Positions 36,615-45,280 of a stretch of DNA of 64,000 bases are shown piece after piece. Origin of the DNA: Vampirovibrio chlorellavorus (GTDB lineage Bacteria; Cyanobacteriota; Vampirovibrionia; Vampirovibrionales; Vampirovibrionaceae). Below the pieces are notes generated by a model. It was not told where the DNA came from, ran no database searches, and saw only the letters and a list, made by a program, of their open reading frames with translations. Every line of letters begins with the position of its first letter. The first letter of the stretch is position 1. The stretch covers positions 1 to 64,000 of the forward strand of contig LAPX01000001.1 of assembly GCA_001858525.1 (NCBI GenBank), in the 5' to 3' direction. The translations under genes and the position numbers were made by a program.

Positions 36615-36757
36615 GTAAGTATCCCTTCACAACACGTTTCTAAAACTGCGTACAACTCAAACAAACCATAGAAGTGCTTCTGGCAATGCTACCAAGCACA
36701 TATTCTTTAACTCGCTGTACTCAAACAGTTACAAACGTGTTGTGAAGGGATACTTAC
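36615..36757. repeat. 143-bp element with perfect 25-bp terminal inverted repeats (MITE-like)
   Basis: The left arm 36615-36639 (begins GTAAGTATCCCTTCACAACA) is the exact reverse complement of the right arm 36733-36757. The 93-base centre has no ORF. TTTAAAAAA stands immediately left of the left arm (to 36614) and again one base after the right arm (36759-36767), which could be a target-site duplication but is low complexity. The element fills the gap between two convergent genes. Alternatives: a large hairpin acting on the two 3' ends, or a palindromic protein-binding site. Confidence 0.85.
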
Positions 36758-36773
36758 CTTTAAAAAACTGAGC

Positions 36774-37826
36774 CTATGTTCCTTTAAAAGGGTTTGCCAT
36801 TCCATCTTTCAGACTCTCATGAACCCGAATGGGAGTGAATGGATCCGTATGCCCCATGAAAATATTATGGTGGCTATTGTTACGGGATATTGCCGGTGGT
36901 GATGAAAGTACCTCATCCATTGAAAGTTTGGAGTTAATTCGATTCAAAATGGACAAACCTCCCAATACGCTCTCTTCTATTTTTTGGGGTAGGAAAGGAT
37001 CGTTCCACTGGCCCGTAAAAATATTCAGGCGGCCTGAGGGAGAAGACCCCATCGAGGAAAAAATATCCTGATGTTCTGCCAAAGGAGCGGGTCCATTATG
37101 CTCGGCTGGGTCCTGATCATGAATCGCCAGAAGTTCCCCCAGATCAGCAGTGGTCGGAAGCTGTAAATCATTCGCTGATAAATTGTGAGAAAAACGACTG
37201 GGTGAAAATGGCTGTGCAAAAGGGTTTAATTTCGAATCAGAAGTACTTTTGGAGAGGGTTTCCATCGAGCGGCCCTCACTCGCCAAGGTAGTCTTCGGGC
37301 GTTTAGTAAAGATAAAGGTATCTTGTTGAGGAGGTTGGGGATTTCTTAGAACCTCAACGGCCTTTGTATATTTTGACTTCAAGGCCAAGTCCAGTGGCGT
37401 CCGTTTTCTTTGATCCCGAATAGTCGGATCAGCACCCAGACTTAGCAAGCGTTCAATGGTTTTAAAATGTCCTTTCTTAGCCGCGGAATGCAGGGGCGTA
37501 GAACCATACTCATTCGCCTGATTCACCAGACGATGAAGGTCTTGGGGTGGCATTGATTTCGATAGCTCTTGAATGAAATCAGCAGCGCCATGATAAGCCG
37601 CCGTATGCAAAACAGAATTGCCTTTGCTGTGCATTTTAGTAAGGTTGGCACCCTGTTCAAGCAATTCCATTAAAGCCGCCGTATCATTGTGCCTTGCAGC
37701 AGTATGAAGTGCCGCCTGAAGAAGGATAGCAGGATCATTTTTTGACTGCTGCGTGGACTGCTGAGTGCTATCAGTAACAATGGGCGATGAACGAAAAACA
37801 ACGACAACGGGAACCATGGGGGTCAT
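36774..37826 (-). CDS. ankyrin-repeat protein with C-terminal repeated motif
   Basis: 350 residues. Residues 35-160 form about four ankyrin repeats (LHTAARHNDTAALMELLEQG, VLHTAAYHG, TPLHSAAKKGH, TPLDLALKSK). The remaining 190 residues are Ser/Pro/Asn-rich. A motif of the form NIF-x-G-x(2,3)-DPF-x-P-x(4)-ES occurs twice, at about 268-285 and 320-336. No Sec signal and no membrane segment. AAGGAG stands 9 bases before the ATG. It follows the giant ankyrin gene by 33 bases, so the two are probably one operon. Ankyrin proteins of this kind often act on partner-cell proteins in symbionts and parasites; a role as effector is inference. Confidence 0.85.
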   Translation of the reverse strand: MTPMVPVVVVFRSSPIVTDSTQQSTQQSKNDPAILLQAALHTAARHNDTAALMELLEQGANLTKMHSKGNSVLHTAAYHGAADFIQELSKSMPPQDLHRLVNQANEYGSTPLHSAAKKGHFKTIERLLSLGADPTIRDQRKRTPLDLALKSKYTKAVEVLRNPQPPQQDTFIFTKRPKTTLASEGRSMETLSKSTSDSKLNPFAQPFSPSRFSHNLSANDLQLPTTADLGELLAIHDQDPAEHNGPAPLAEHQDIFSSMGSSPSGRLNIFTGQWNDPFLPQKIEESVLGGLSILNRINSKLSMDEVLSSPPAISRNNSHHNIFMGHTDPFTPIRVHESLKDGMANPFKGT

Positions 37827-37859
37827 GATTGAAAACTCCTTACCATACCGTTTAGGGGG

Positions 37860-40800
37860 CTAACACACATAGAAAGGTACTTTAATCACCTTGCGTTTTG
37901 CAAAAACATTGGGGGTCTCACTGGTGAAGGCTATTGACGCGGCCTCAGCGGGATCTGAGTCAGGCCCATAGTGACGCATACGATGCTCCAGCTTGGGTCG
38001 CTTTAATACCTTGGCCACATAAAGCGGCGTAATTCCAGCGTTATCTTTAAGTTGCACCATGTTACTCACCAAAGTGGTTCCACCTTGGCGGTGATAGGCC
38101 TCCAACAAGGCCTCCACCATTTGACTGCTGACTTCCGCGTTTTCAAAGTCGGTGGCAATATGCAGGGGAGAGCCACCCATTCGGTTCACGAGAGTAGGAT
38201 CTGCGCCCTGTTGAAGCATTTTTTTTAGTAGGGCGACTTTGCCTTTCGTGGCCGCCATATGAAGTGGACGATAGCCAATGGTATCAGCCTGGTTCACAGC
38301 CTCAGCCACAGCTTTGTGAGGAGATTTCCCAGCATCAATGGCTTGATTTCTGATGGCGGCCAGTAGCTCATCAGTCATGGCATTGCTTGTTTTGATAGCT
38401 TCCTGTGGATCTCTTAGATTGCCTTGCGGTGTGTATTCAATAGCAGCCATCAATGGAGATTGCTGGTCATTGTCCAGCTTGATCGGATCTGCGTTTTCTG
38501 AAAGTAAAAAACGAACGGACGCCAGTTTGCCCAACATGGAGGCGTAATGCAACGGTGTACGCCCTTTATCATCTTGGGCATTCAAATCCAATTGGGCAGT
38601 CATTCCTTTGCCAGCCAGTATTTTTTGTTTTTCAAGAATGGCCTTCATTGCGTCTGTGAGATTCAGGGCTGCAGCCAGATGAAAGACATTGGCCCCTTCT
38701 TCCGTGGTTTTACCTTCCAGCATACGTTTAACCGGTTCATCAGGCTGATTCAGCAGGAGTTTTACAATATCATCAATGACCGCTCGGAAATTATTGTCGA
38801 CTGCCGCCATCAAGCTGTTTTTTCCGGCGCAATTGATCAGGGTCGGATCGGCCCCATTGGCTAATAATGATTTGACCGCTTCAAGATTGCCCATGGCTAC
38901 AGCCACATGCAAGGGGGTATTCTGGAATCGGTTATCAGCCGTATTCACCATTTTTTGGACTGTTTCCGCTGGCAACTGCCGCAGGAGGTTCTTCAGAATG
39001 GTCAGTTCCACTTTGGGATCACTGTTCTTTCTGGTGCTGAGTAGATGATGTAAAACGTTTTCACCCTCCGAGTCCACCTGAGTCGGGTTCGCGCCGAGCT
39101 TCAGCAACTCATCGACCATGGCCCCATCATTGAGCATCACGGCCAATTGCAAGGCGTTTCGCCCACCCTGTTCTGCCTGGTTGATATTGGCCCCATGTGC
39201 CAATAAAAGGCGCACGCTGGTAAGATCACGGTTGACCACGGCTAAGTGCAAAGCGGGGGAACCATTCGCCAAAGTGGCATTGGGATCAAACTTTTTCAAA
39301 CGAAGCAATGCTTGCAGGGTTTCTGCGGCCAGGGTATGGGTGGCGGAATGCAAAGGGGTCATGCCAGCGTTGGTTTTGGCCTCTGGATTAGCGCCACTGG
39401 CAAGCAGCAGTTTGGCAACATCAGTATGACCACCAGCTGAGGCCAGATGCAGTGCGGTTTCACAATCGTTGTTGGGTTCATTGATGGGAAATTTGTGATC
39501 AATAAACCATTGCACTGCTTCCAAATGCCCGGCTCTGGCAGCTTCGTGCAAGGGGGTATTGCCTTGCAGGTTTTTCCAGATCTTGATGTTTTTAATAGGA
39601 TCTATCTTTTTGGGTGCTTCGGCGAAGGCATTGAGAACATCCATATTGCCGCTGAGCGCTGCCAGGTGCAAAGGGGTTCTGCCCATAATGTTCTGGGCTT
39701 CCGGATTGGCGTTGTGTTTGAGCAAATGAGAAACAACTGCGGCATGCCGTTCGTTAGCCGCCAAGTGAAGGGGCGTTTCCTCATTTTCATTTTTAACGTT
39801 CACCGGAAATTTTTTATTCAAAAACCATTGGGTCGCATCGACATGTCCACTGCGCGCGGCTTCATGCAAGGGGGTATTGCCAATTGCATTTTTCCAAAGT
39901 TCAGGTTTTCTGAATTGGGAAACCCCTTTCCCCTTGGATGATAAGGCATTCAGAAAGTCTACACTGCCAGTTAAGGCAGCCAAGTGAAACGGGGTTCTTC
40001 CAATACTGTCCTTGGCCGTCGGATCGGCCCCTTTTTCCATGAATAAGCGAAGCCAGGCCACCGGCATAGCACTTAGAATTGCCACATGTAAAGGGGTGAC
40101 CTGAACAGGCACTCGACGAGAAGGCAGGGACTGTGTAGTGATTTCGACCTGATAAGGCTTATTAATGTTCAGCGCATTGAGATGCTTGGACAAGAAATCC
40201 TGTTTGCCCTGTTCATCCATATTTTTCAGGGTTTCATAATGATGATTCAGTAAATCCAAAAACGTATCATAATGTTCATCCGGCTTGACCCCATAAATGG
40301 CCAGCAGTGCCTCATCAACCTCATCCATTTTTGGCTGTAAAACCTGTTGAGCTTGTTTGGCTTTCTTTTGGGCTTTCCCCGACTTTTTAGAGGTGACTCC
40401 TCTGGTAAGTTCCGAAGAAGCGGATTCAGACTGTACCTTAGACTGTGGGGGCTGACTTTGAGAGCCACTTTTACTATCTGCAAATGGGGTTTTGGGGGAT
40501 AGTTTACTTACGATTTCAGCTTTTGAAGCCGAAGTGGCATTAGGGCCAATTTTACTGGTTGTGGCAATGGGAGGCAGGTTTACAAAGGGCGTATCTGGCT
40601 TACTTGCCTCGGAACCAGCCGCAGGCCAAGAAGGGGTCCGGCTTGTGTCCGGTTGCGGTGTGGATTCAACCGCCTGAGCCACCGGAGCGGCTGTGTATCC
40701 ATCAGGCGCTGCCAAGGAACGCCACCGGTTCAGAAATTCGGGACCATTCGCCTTGGCATAATCCCAGGGAGCGTGTCCATTACCGTCCTGGACATGCCAG

Positions 40801-41885
40801 TTTGCGGAAGCGGTCCCTTTTTTGCGATCCTTGACCAATTCTTCAATGGCCTCGTTGCTTTGAAAGGCCACTGCCAGATGAAGTGGGGTATACCCCAAGC
40901 GACCTGCAGCCAGATTGGGATTGAGTTGCTCGCCCGGCTTGTGTTTGGGACTGAGCAAATGCCGAAGTGTTTCAGCCTGATTGAGTCCTGCGGCCCAATG
41001 CAGGGCGGTTAGCCCTTGTCTCGTCAGTGCTTGGGTGTTTGCCCCTGCCGCTTGCAGCGCTTTCATCAGCCGGACTTTTCCCGCACCCGCAGCCGTCAGA
41101 TAGGGCGTTAGGCCCAGATCATTGTGACTATTGAGATCAGCACCCGCTTCCTGAAGGACGGTAAAAACAGCTTCCTGCCCATTGAGAACAGCGTTATGAA
41201 AAGGCGTATATCCTTCGCTGTCTTTGGCCTCCAGCTCGGCACCATTGTCCAGAAACCACTGGACTACTTCCGGGTTTCCTTGCTCTGCGGCAATATGTAG
41301 CGGGGTTCGTTTGGCGGCATCCCGAATGTTAACGTCTGTGCCTGCCTCTTTAAGCGCTGTTAGCATTGCCAACTGTCCAGCCTGAGCAGCCACGTGCATC
41401 AAGGGCATGTTGTTGTAGTAGCTATGCAGAGGGACCCCTTTTTTCAATAACAACTGAACCATGGGCACGTTGCCATTGACCGTGGCCAGCACAATCGGCG
41501 TAATACCCTGAGCGTTGGGGCGTAGGCTGTCGGCACCACTCTCCAGGAGCAAATTGGCAGCTTCTACATCCCCATGAGCGACCGCTTCCAGGAGGATGGG
41601 AGTCTGATCTTCAGGATCCAGCGCATTAGCCAATTCTGGCTGATGGGCCAGGTGTTGTTTCAGTTGTTGATGGTTTTGCTGCCTGATCGACTGAAAGACA
41701 GACTGAACAGGCGTGCTTGGCTGATGAGTGGAGCGGGTTAGTCGGTCCGGCGCCTGCGAATTGCTTGTTTGCCCTACCAGGCCATAAAACAACAGTCTGT
41801 TTTTTGTGGGGGCAGCGGATTTTTGGTTTGATTGCGCATGCCAGGACACAAGCCCTGAACGTCGGGGTGGGGAAGCTATGAACAT
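37860..41885 (-). CDS. giant ankyrin-repeat protein
   Basis: 1341 residues with about 28 ankyrin repeats in two arrays: about 75-390 and about 590-1320, each unit showing the TPLHxAA helix start. Between them lies a Ser/Pro/Lys/Gln-rich linker (about 395-540). Three consecutive repeats are duplicated: the blocks starting IGRTPFHLAALTG and MGRTPLHLAALSG are 106 residues apart and share an unusual insert before WKN. The N-terminal 70 residues are basic and low-complexity, without a Sec signal; the C-terminus (KVIKVPFYVC) is basic and ends in Cys. AGGAG stands 6 bases before the ATG. No enzymatic domain is seen. Probably a large protein-binding solenoid; target unknown. Confidence 0.9.
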   Translation of the reverse strand: MFIASPPRRSGLVSWHAQSNQKSAAPTKNRLLFYGLVGQTSNSQAPDRLTRSTHQPSTPVQSVFQSIRQQNHQQLKQHLAHQPELANALDPEDQTPILLEAVAHGDVEAANLLLESGADSLRPNAQGITPIVLATVNGNVPMVQLLLKKGVPLHSYYNNMPLMHVAAQAGQLAMLTALKEAGTDVNIRDAAKRTPLHIAAEQGNPEVVQWFLDNGAELEAKDSEGYTPFHNAVLNGQEAVFTVLQEAGADLNSHNDLGLTPYLTAAGAGKVRLMKALQAAGANTQALTRQGLTALHWAAGLNQAETLRHLLSPKHKPGEQLNPNLAAGRLGYTPLHLAVAFQSNEAIEELVKDRKKGTASANWHVQDGNGHAPWDYAKANGPEFLNRWRSLAAPDGYTAAPVAQAVESTPQPDTSRTPSWPAAGSEASKPDTPFVNLPPIATTSKIGPNATSASKAEIVSKLSPKTPFADSKSGSQSQPPQSKVQSESASSELTRGVTSKKSGKAQKKAKQAQQVLQPKMDEVDEALLAIYGVKPDEHYDTFLDLLNHHYETLKNMDEQGKQDFLSKHLNALNINKPYQVEITTQSLPSRRVPVQVTPLHVAILSAMPVAWLRLFMEKGADPTAKDSIGRTPFHLAALTGSVDFLNALSSKGKGVSQFRKPELWKNAIGNTPLHEAARSGHVDATQWFLNKKFPVNVKNENEETPLHLAANERHAAVVSHLLKHNANPEAQNIMGRTPLHLAALSGNMDVLNAFAEAPKKIDPIKNIKIWKNLQGNTPLHEAARAGHLEAVQWFIDHKFPINEPNNDCETALHLASAGGHTDVAKLLLASGANPEAKTNAGMTPLHSATHTLAAETLQALLRLKKFDPNATLANGSPALHLAVVNRDLTSVRLLLAHGANINQAEQGGRNALQLAVMLNDGAMVDELLKLGANPTQVDSEGENVLHHLLSTRKNSDPKVELTILKNLLRQLPAETVQKMVNTADNRFQNTPLHVAVAMGNLEAVKSLLANGADPTLINCAGKNSLMAAVDNNFRAVIDDIVKLLLNQPDEPVKRMLEGKTTEEGANVFHLAAALNLTDAMKAILEKQKILAGKGMTAQLDLNAQDDKGRTPLHYASMLGKLASVRFLLSENADPIKLDNDQQSPLMAAIEYTPQGNLRDPQEAIKTSNAMTDELLAAIRNQAIDAGKSPHKAVAEAVNQADTIGYRPLHMAATKGKVALLKKMLQQGADPTLVNRMGGSPLHIATDFENAEVSSQMVEALLEAYHRQGGTTLVSNMVQLKDNAGITPLYVAKVLKRPKLEHRMRHYGPDSDPAEAASIAFTSETPNVFAKRKVIKVPFYVC

Positions 41886-42310
41886 GTAGGACTCCTGGGC
41901 CGCTAGAGGCTTTTATGCCAGCACTTGAACTATAAACTCAGACAAGAAACCCTGATGGGTACTTTAACACTAAAGACAAAACGCTCAAGCCCCTGAATTG
42001 TCCATGACTATCGTTTTGTAAGGGAATGTAAAGGTAAGCGCTGCGAATTGAAGGTCACGTGGGTTTCATTTAGAGCTCTACAAGCAGCGTCCACAACGGG
42101 CTCCAGAAAGCGAAGGGCCATCGTATTTGACCTAGAAAAGGATAGAGATAGGTTTGAGGCAAACAAGCCGTCCTGATGCCTTGCTATTCGTGACTTTCAA
42201 GTTTCATTGTAAAGAATTTTTAACGAGATCTGGCTTTTGTTGTTATTACGGTAATAATGAAAATAACAGAAATTTCAGAAATTTCAGAAACAAGCAAAAG
42301 GAGATTCCCG
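41886..42310. other. intergenic region between divergent genes
   Basis: 425 bases. On the minus strand TTGAGC-N16-TAAAGT (in the first 100 bases) is a possible ankyrin-operon promoter. Near the other end AGAAATTTC occurs twice in tandem (about 42263-42290), just before the RBS of the membrane-protein gene, and might be a binding site. No ORF is convincing. Confidence 0.4.
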
Positions 42311-42706
42311 ATGACTTATATTGTATCCGCTTACCTGGCTTATCTGGCCATTTCAATTGTGGTCACCATTTGGGTGGCCACCACCTTACACAAAAATGGC
42401 CGTATCTTTTTGATAGACAGTTTTGGCGGGAACGTACCGCTGGCTGATTCGATCAATCACTTGTTGGTGGTAGGCTTTTACCTGATCAACATTGGCTATA
42501 TCAGTCTGGCTCTAAAAGAGACCACCGATATTCAGAACTTCCAACAGGTGCTGGAACTCCTCAGCGGCAAGGTCGGCTGGGTGATGGTCATTTTAGGGGT
42601 GATGCACTTCATCAACATCGGCATTTTTTCAAATATGCGTAAAAAAGCGCTGACCCAACAGGCCAAACAGTTGGACTTACCCACGGGCCGAGCCAATACA
42701 CAGTAG
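42311..42706 (+). CDS. small membrane protein in operon with a GbsR-type regulator
   Basis: 131 residues with three likely membrane helices (about 3-26, 48-70 and 90-115) and a polar C-terminal tail. AGGAG lies 8 bases before the ATG at 42311; an earlier in-frame start adds only a polar stretch and has no RBS. The regulator gene begins 27 bases after it, so the two should be co-transcribed. I do not recognise the family. A membrane partner or target of the regulator is a reasonable guess. Confidence 0.75.
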   Translation: MTYIVSAYLAYLAISIVVTIWVATTLHKNGRIFLIDSFGGNVPLADSINHLLVVGFYLINIGYISLALKETTDIQNFQQVLELLSGKVGWVMVILGVMHFINIGIFSNMRKKALTQQAKQLDLPTGRANTQ

Positions 42707-42733
42707 AATAGAAATAAACGAGGTCACCCAACC

Positions 42734-43288
42734 ATGAACCAGCCACTGTCTGAACTGGAGCAAAAATTTGTTCTCCATTGGGGCGAAATGGGGAACAAGT
42801 GGGGTATCAACCGCACCGTTGCTCACATTCACGCACTGCTTTTGGTCTCTCCCAAGCCTTTGAGCGCGGATGACATTGCCAACACACTCTCCATTGCCCG
42901 CTCGAATGTCAGTACCAGCGTGAAAGAGTTACTGGGCTGGGAGATTATCAAGCCGGTTCCCATTCTGGGTGAACGGAAAGAACATTATGAGGCTCTGAAA
43001 GCACCGTGGGAAATGTTTCGCATCATTGCCGATAAACGCAAGCGTCGCGAGATTGACCCTACGGTGCACGCCCTACAACAGTGCCTGATGGAATTTGGGG
43101 AAGATGACAAACAACCTGCGGAAGCCAAGCAACAGATCAAGGATATTCTTGATTTTTTTGAAACCATTTCCAATGCTTATGATCAGAGCAACAAACTGCC
43201 CACCCCGGTCCTGATCAAGCTCTTTAAAATGGAAAATCGGGTGGACAAGCTCCTGTCGCTCATCCCCGGGTTTCGCCCAAAGGCCTGA
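42734..43288 (+). CDS. GbsR/MarR-family transcriptional regulator
   Basis: 184 residues. The N-terminus matches the GbsR branch of MarR proteins: FVLHWGEMGNKWGINRTVAHIHALL, abbreviated by its key residues Trp-Gly-x-x-Trp-Gly-Ile-Asn-Arg. The winged helix-turn-helix is at about 35-90 with recognition helix SIARSNVSTSVKEL. The C-terminal half is helical and should dimerise. GbsR proteins often sense choline-like or other small ligands and repress nearby genes. The preceding membrane-protein gene is the nearest candidate target. Confidence 0.9.
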   Translation: MNQPLSELEQKFVLHWGEMGNKWGINRTVAHIHALLLVSPKPLSADDIANTLSIARSNVSTSVKELLGWEIIKPVPILGERKEHYEALKAPWEMFRIIADKRKRREIDPTVHALQQCLMEFGEDDKQPAEAKQQIKDILDFFETISNAYDQSNKLPTPVLIKLFKMENRVDKLLSLIPGFRPKA

Positions 43289-43485
43289 GATCGTGCTGGA
43301 GTCCCAATGCTAGACCGGGAACATCTGGGACTTATTTTGTCCTTGCCCCTTTTTATGACTCATTTTCGTCTGTTCAACCGAGGGCGGGCTTCAAGAATGC
43401 CGCTATGATGGAGAAGTACCTAGCTATTCGATTTTGCCATTCTTTTAACTCTGTTTAGCGGTTTCTTACTTTCCAATTCAGGTTA

Positions 43486-44490
43486 ATGACCATGACGACT
43501 CCCGCTGTGACCGGACTGACCCACGCTCAGGAATTTTTAATCAGGCGCTATATGCCGGGTGACGCAGAAGCCTGGGATGCCTTCGTCAGCACTTCCCCCA
43601 TGGGCACTTGGATGCAAACGCAGCGGTTTCTGTCCTATCACGGTGATCGCTTTCAGGATCGTTCACTCATCCTGCTCAACACCAAAAAACAGTGGGAAGC
43701 CATTCTGCCCGCAGCCGTTGATCCCAAGGAACCCAAGCGTGTGGTCAGTCATCCGGGCCTTTCTTACGGGGGGCTGATTCATCAGGGCGAGTTACGCGGT
43801 GAAAAGATGCTGGCCGCTTTTCAGGAGATTATTTCTTATTATCAGGCTGCGGGCTATCAATCCTTGCGTTATAAAGCCACGCCCGCCTTTTATCACCAGC
43901 ACCCCAGCCAGGATGATTTATACGCCCTGTTTCGCTTGAATGCCCATCGGTATCGCTGCGATATCACCAGCCTGATTGATTTGAATCATCGCCCTAAGCC
44001 CTGTTATTCGTTAAAGCGGGCCTTGCAACAAGCTGAAAAAAATCAGATCGGGGTCTCCGAGACCGAGAACCCCGCAGACATTGAAGCGCTGTGGCTGATA
44101 CTGGCAGATAACTTGCAGCGCAAACACGGTGCCCATCCCGTGCATTCGCTTCAGGAAATTTTGCAGCTAAAATCGCTGTTCCCTAATGCCATTCGGTTTA
44201 TTGTAGGTCGCAAAGAGACAGACATTGTGGCAGGTTTTGTGCTGTTTGTAATGCCCATGACTACCCACATGCAATACAGCGCAGCCAGTGAAGTCGGCTA
44301 TGATACCTATGCCCTGAACCCCATTGCGGAATACGCCATTGCCCTGGCCAACACGCTGGGTTCTCGCTACTTCGATTTTGGCATTAGTACCGAAAGCGAT
44401 GGGCAAATTCTGAACCAGGGTTTGTATCGCTTCAAAGGCAAATTTGGCTCCGGCAGTGCCCTTCACGAGTTTTTTGATGTGAACTTTTAA
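43486..44490 (+). CDS. FemAB/GNAT-like acyltransferase
   Basis: 334 residues with a tandem GNAT (FemAB-type, Acetyltransf_6-like) layout: AFVSTSPMGTWMQTQRF at about 30, SHPGLSYGGLI, then SLKRALQQAEKNQI, ALWLILADNLQRKHGAHPVH and the C-terminal FDFGISTESDGQILNQGLYRFKGKFG (cited by its ends FDFGIST and FKGKFG). Such enzymes transfer amino acids or acyl groups in peptidoglycan or polysaccharide building. The glycan genes next to it suggest a surface-polysaccharide role. Two ATGs six bases apart are both possible starts. Confidence 0.85.
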   Translation: MTMTTPAVTGLTHAQEFLIRRYMPGDAEAWDAFVSTSPMGTWMQTQRFLSYHGDRFQDRSLILLNTKKQWEAILPAAVDPKEPKRVVSHPGLSYGGLIHQGELRGEKMLAAFQEIISYYQAAGYQSLRYKATPAFYHQHPSQDDLYALFRLNAHRYRCDITSLIDLNHRPKPCYSLKRALQQAEKNQIGVSETENPADIEALWLILADNLQRKHGAHPVHSLQEILQLKSLFPNAIRFIVGRKETDIVAGFVLFVMPMTTHMQYSAASEVGYDTYALNPIAEYAIALANTLGSRYFDFGISTESDGQILNQGLYRFKGKFGSGSALHEFFDVNF

Positions 44491-44515
44491 TTTAGACTTT
44501 CATTTTTGCGCTTTG

Positions 44516-45280
44516 TCAGGGTCTGGTAAACAGTAAATCTTCCCGGCGGTTGGCAAAGGGAAGTCTGCTATCCTGGGGCAGCAAGTATGAATCGAAGCCT
44601 TGAAGCCGGGCCCGCATCATCAATCCAAAAAGCGTTCCATCATCCAGGTGATCTGGTTCCATTTGGTTAAACTGCACAGTGGGGAGTGTGTTTTCACCGG
44701 TAAAATGCTGGTGGTAGCGTACGCCATTACTGCTGGCAAAAAAGCGTTTGCGCTTGGAAATATTGGGGACATCGCCCAGTAGCATTTCCCCGCCCTCACT
44801 TAGCAGGCTCAGGGCCGTATCGGCGAATTGCTGAAAAAAGCCTTCTTTAAAAGCAATTTGTAAAACGCTATAAGACAACAGGCAATCCACCCGCCCCTGG
44901 AATTCATTCACAAACGCGTCCATTTTTGGGAATTGTCCAACGTGTTTTTGGATAAACGGTTTGTCCGGTAACAGGGCCAACATCTCTTCAGAGTCCACCA
45001 GCAGCAGCGTGTGACCGTTCCGCTCGCACAACGCGATCAGCATATGGGGCAATTGACTGCACCCTGGCCCAATGTCCAAAACCACTTTATTCTTCTGGTT
45101 GAGTGTGGGCAATTTGTGCAGGATGTCCTCAAAAATAAAGGGTTCACTCTCTTTGCGATACGCATCGGGAAAACCCACTTTTTCATAGCAGCTTAAACTG
45201 GGATCCTGGGCCATGCGCCGGTAATCCTCAAAAGTGGGATTGTAAAAACCGTTTACGGATGAAGTTGAACTGGAAGACAT
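44516..45280 (-). CDS. class I SAM-dependent methyltransferase
   Basis: 254 residues. SAM-binding motif I is VVLDIGPGCSQLP (about 66-78), motif II acidic end LLLVDS, then SYSVLQIAF and GGEMLLGDVPN. The start overlaps the 3' end of the upstream oxidoreductase gene by 28 bases, which suggests translational coupling. The substrate is unknown; the location in a glycan operon makes a sugar or sugar-lipid likely. Confidence 0.85.
   Translation of the reverse strand: MSSSSTSSVNGFYNPTFEDYRRMAQDPSLSCYEKVGFPDAYRKESEPFIFEDILHKLPTLNQKNKVVLDIGPGCSQLPHMLIALCERNGHTLLLVDSEEMLALLPDKPFIQKHVGQFPKMDAFVNEFQGRVDCLLSYSVLQIAFKEGFFQQFADTALSLLSEGGEMLLGDVPNISKRKRFFASSNGVRYHQHFTGENTLPTVQFNQMEPDHLDDGTLFGLMMRARLQGFDSYLLPQDSRLPFANRREDLLFTRP

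Noticed and set aside
45253-45280. Fusion or frameshift between flavoprotein and methyltransferase
   Set aside because: Both frames have normal starts and stops; a 28-bp overlap is ordinary translational coupling.
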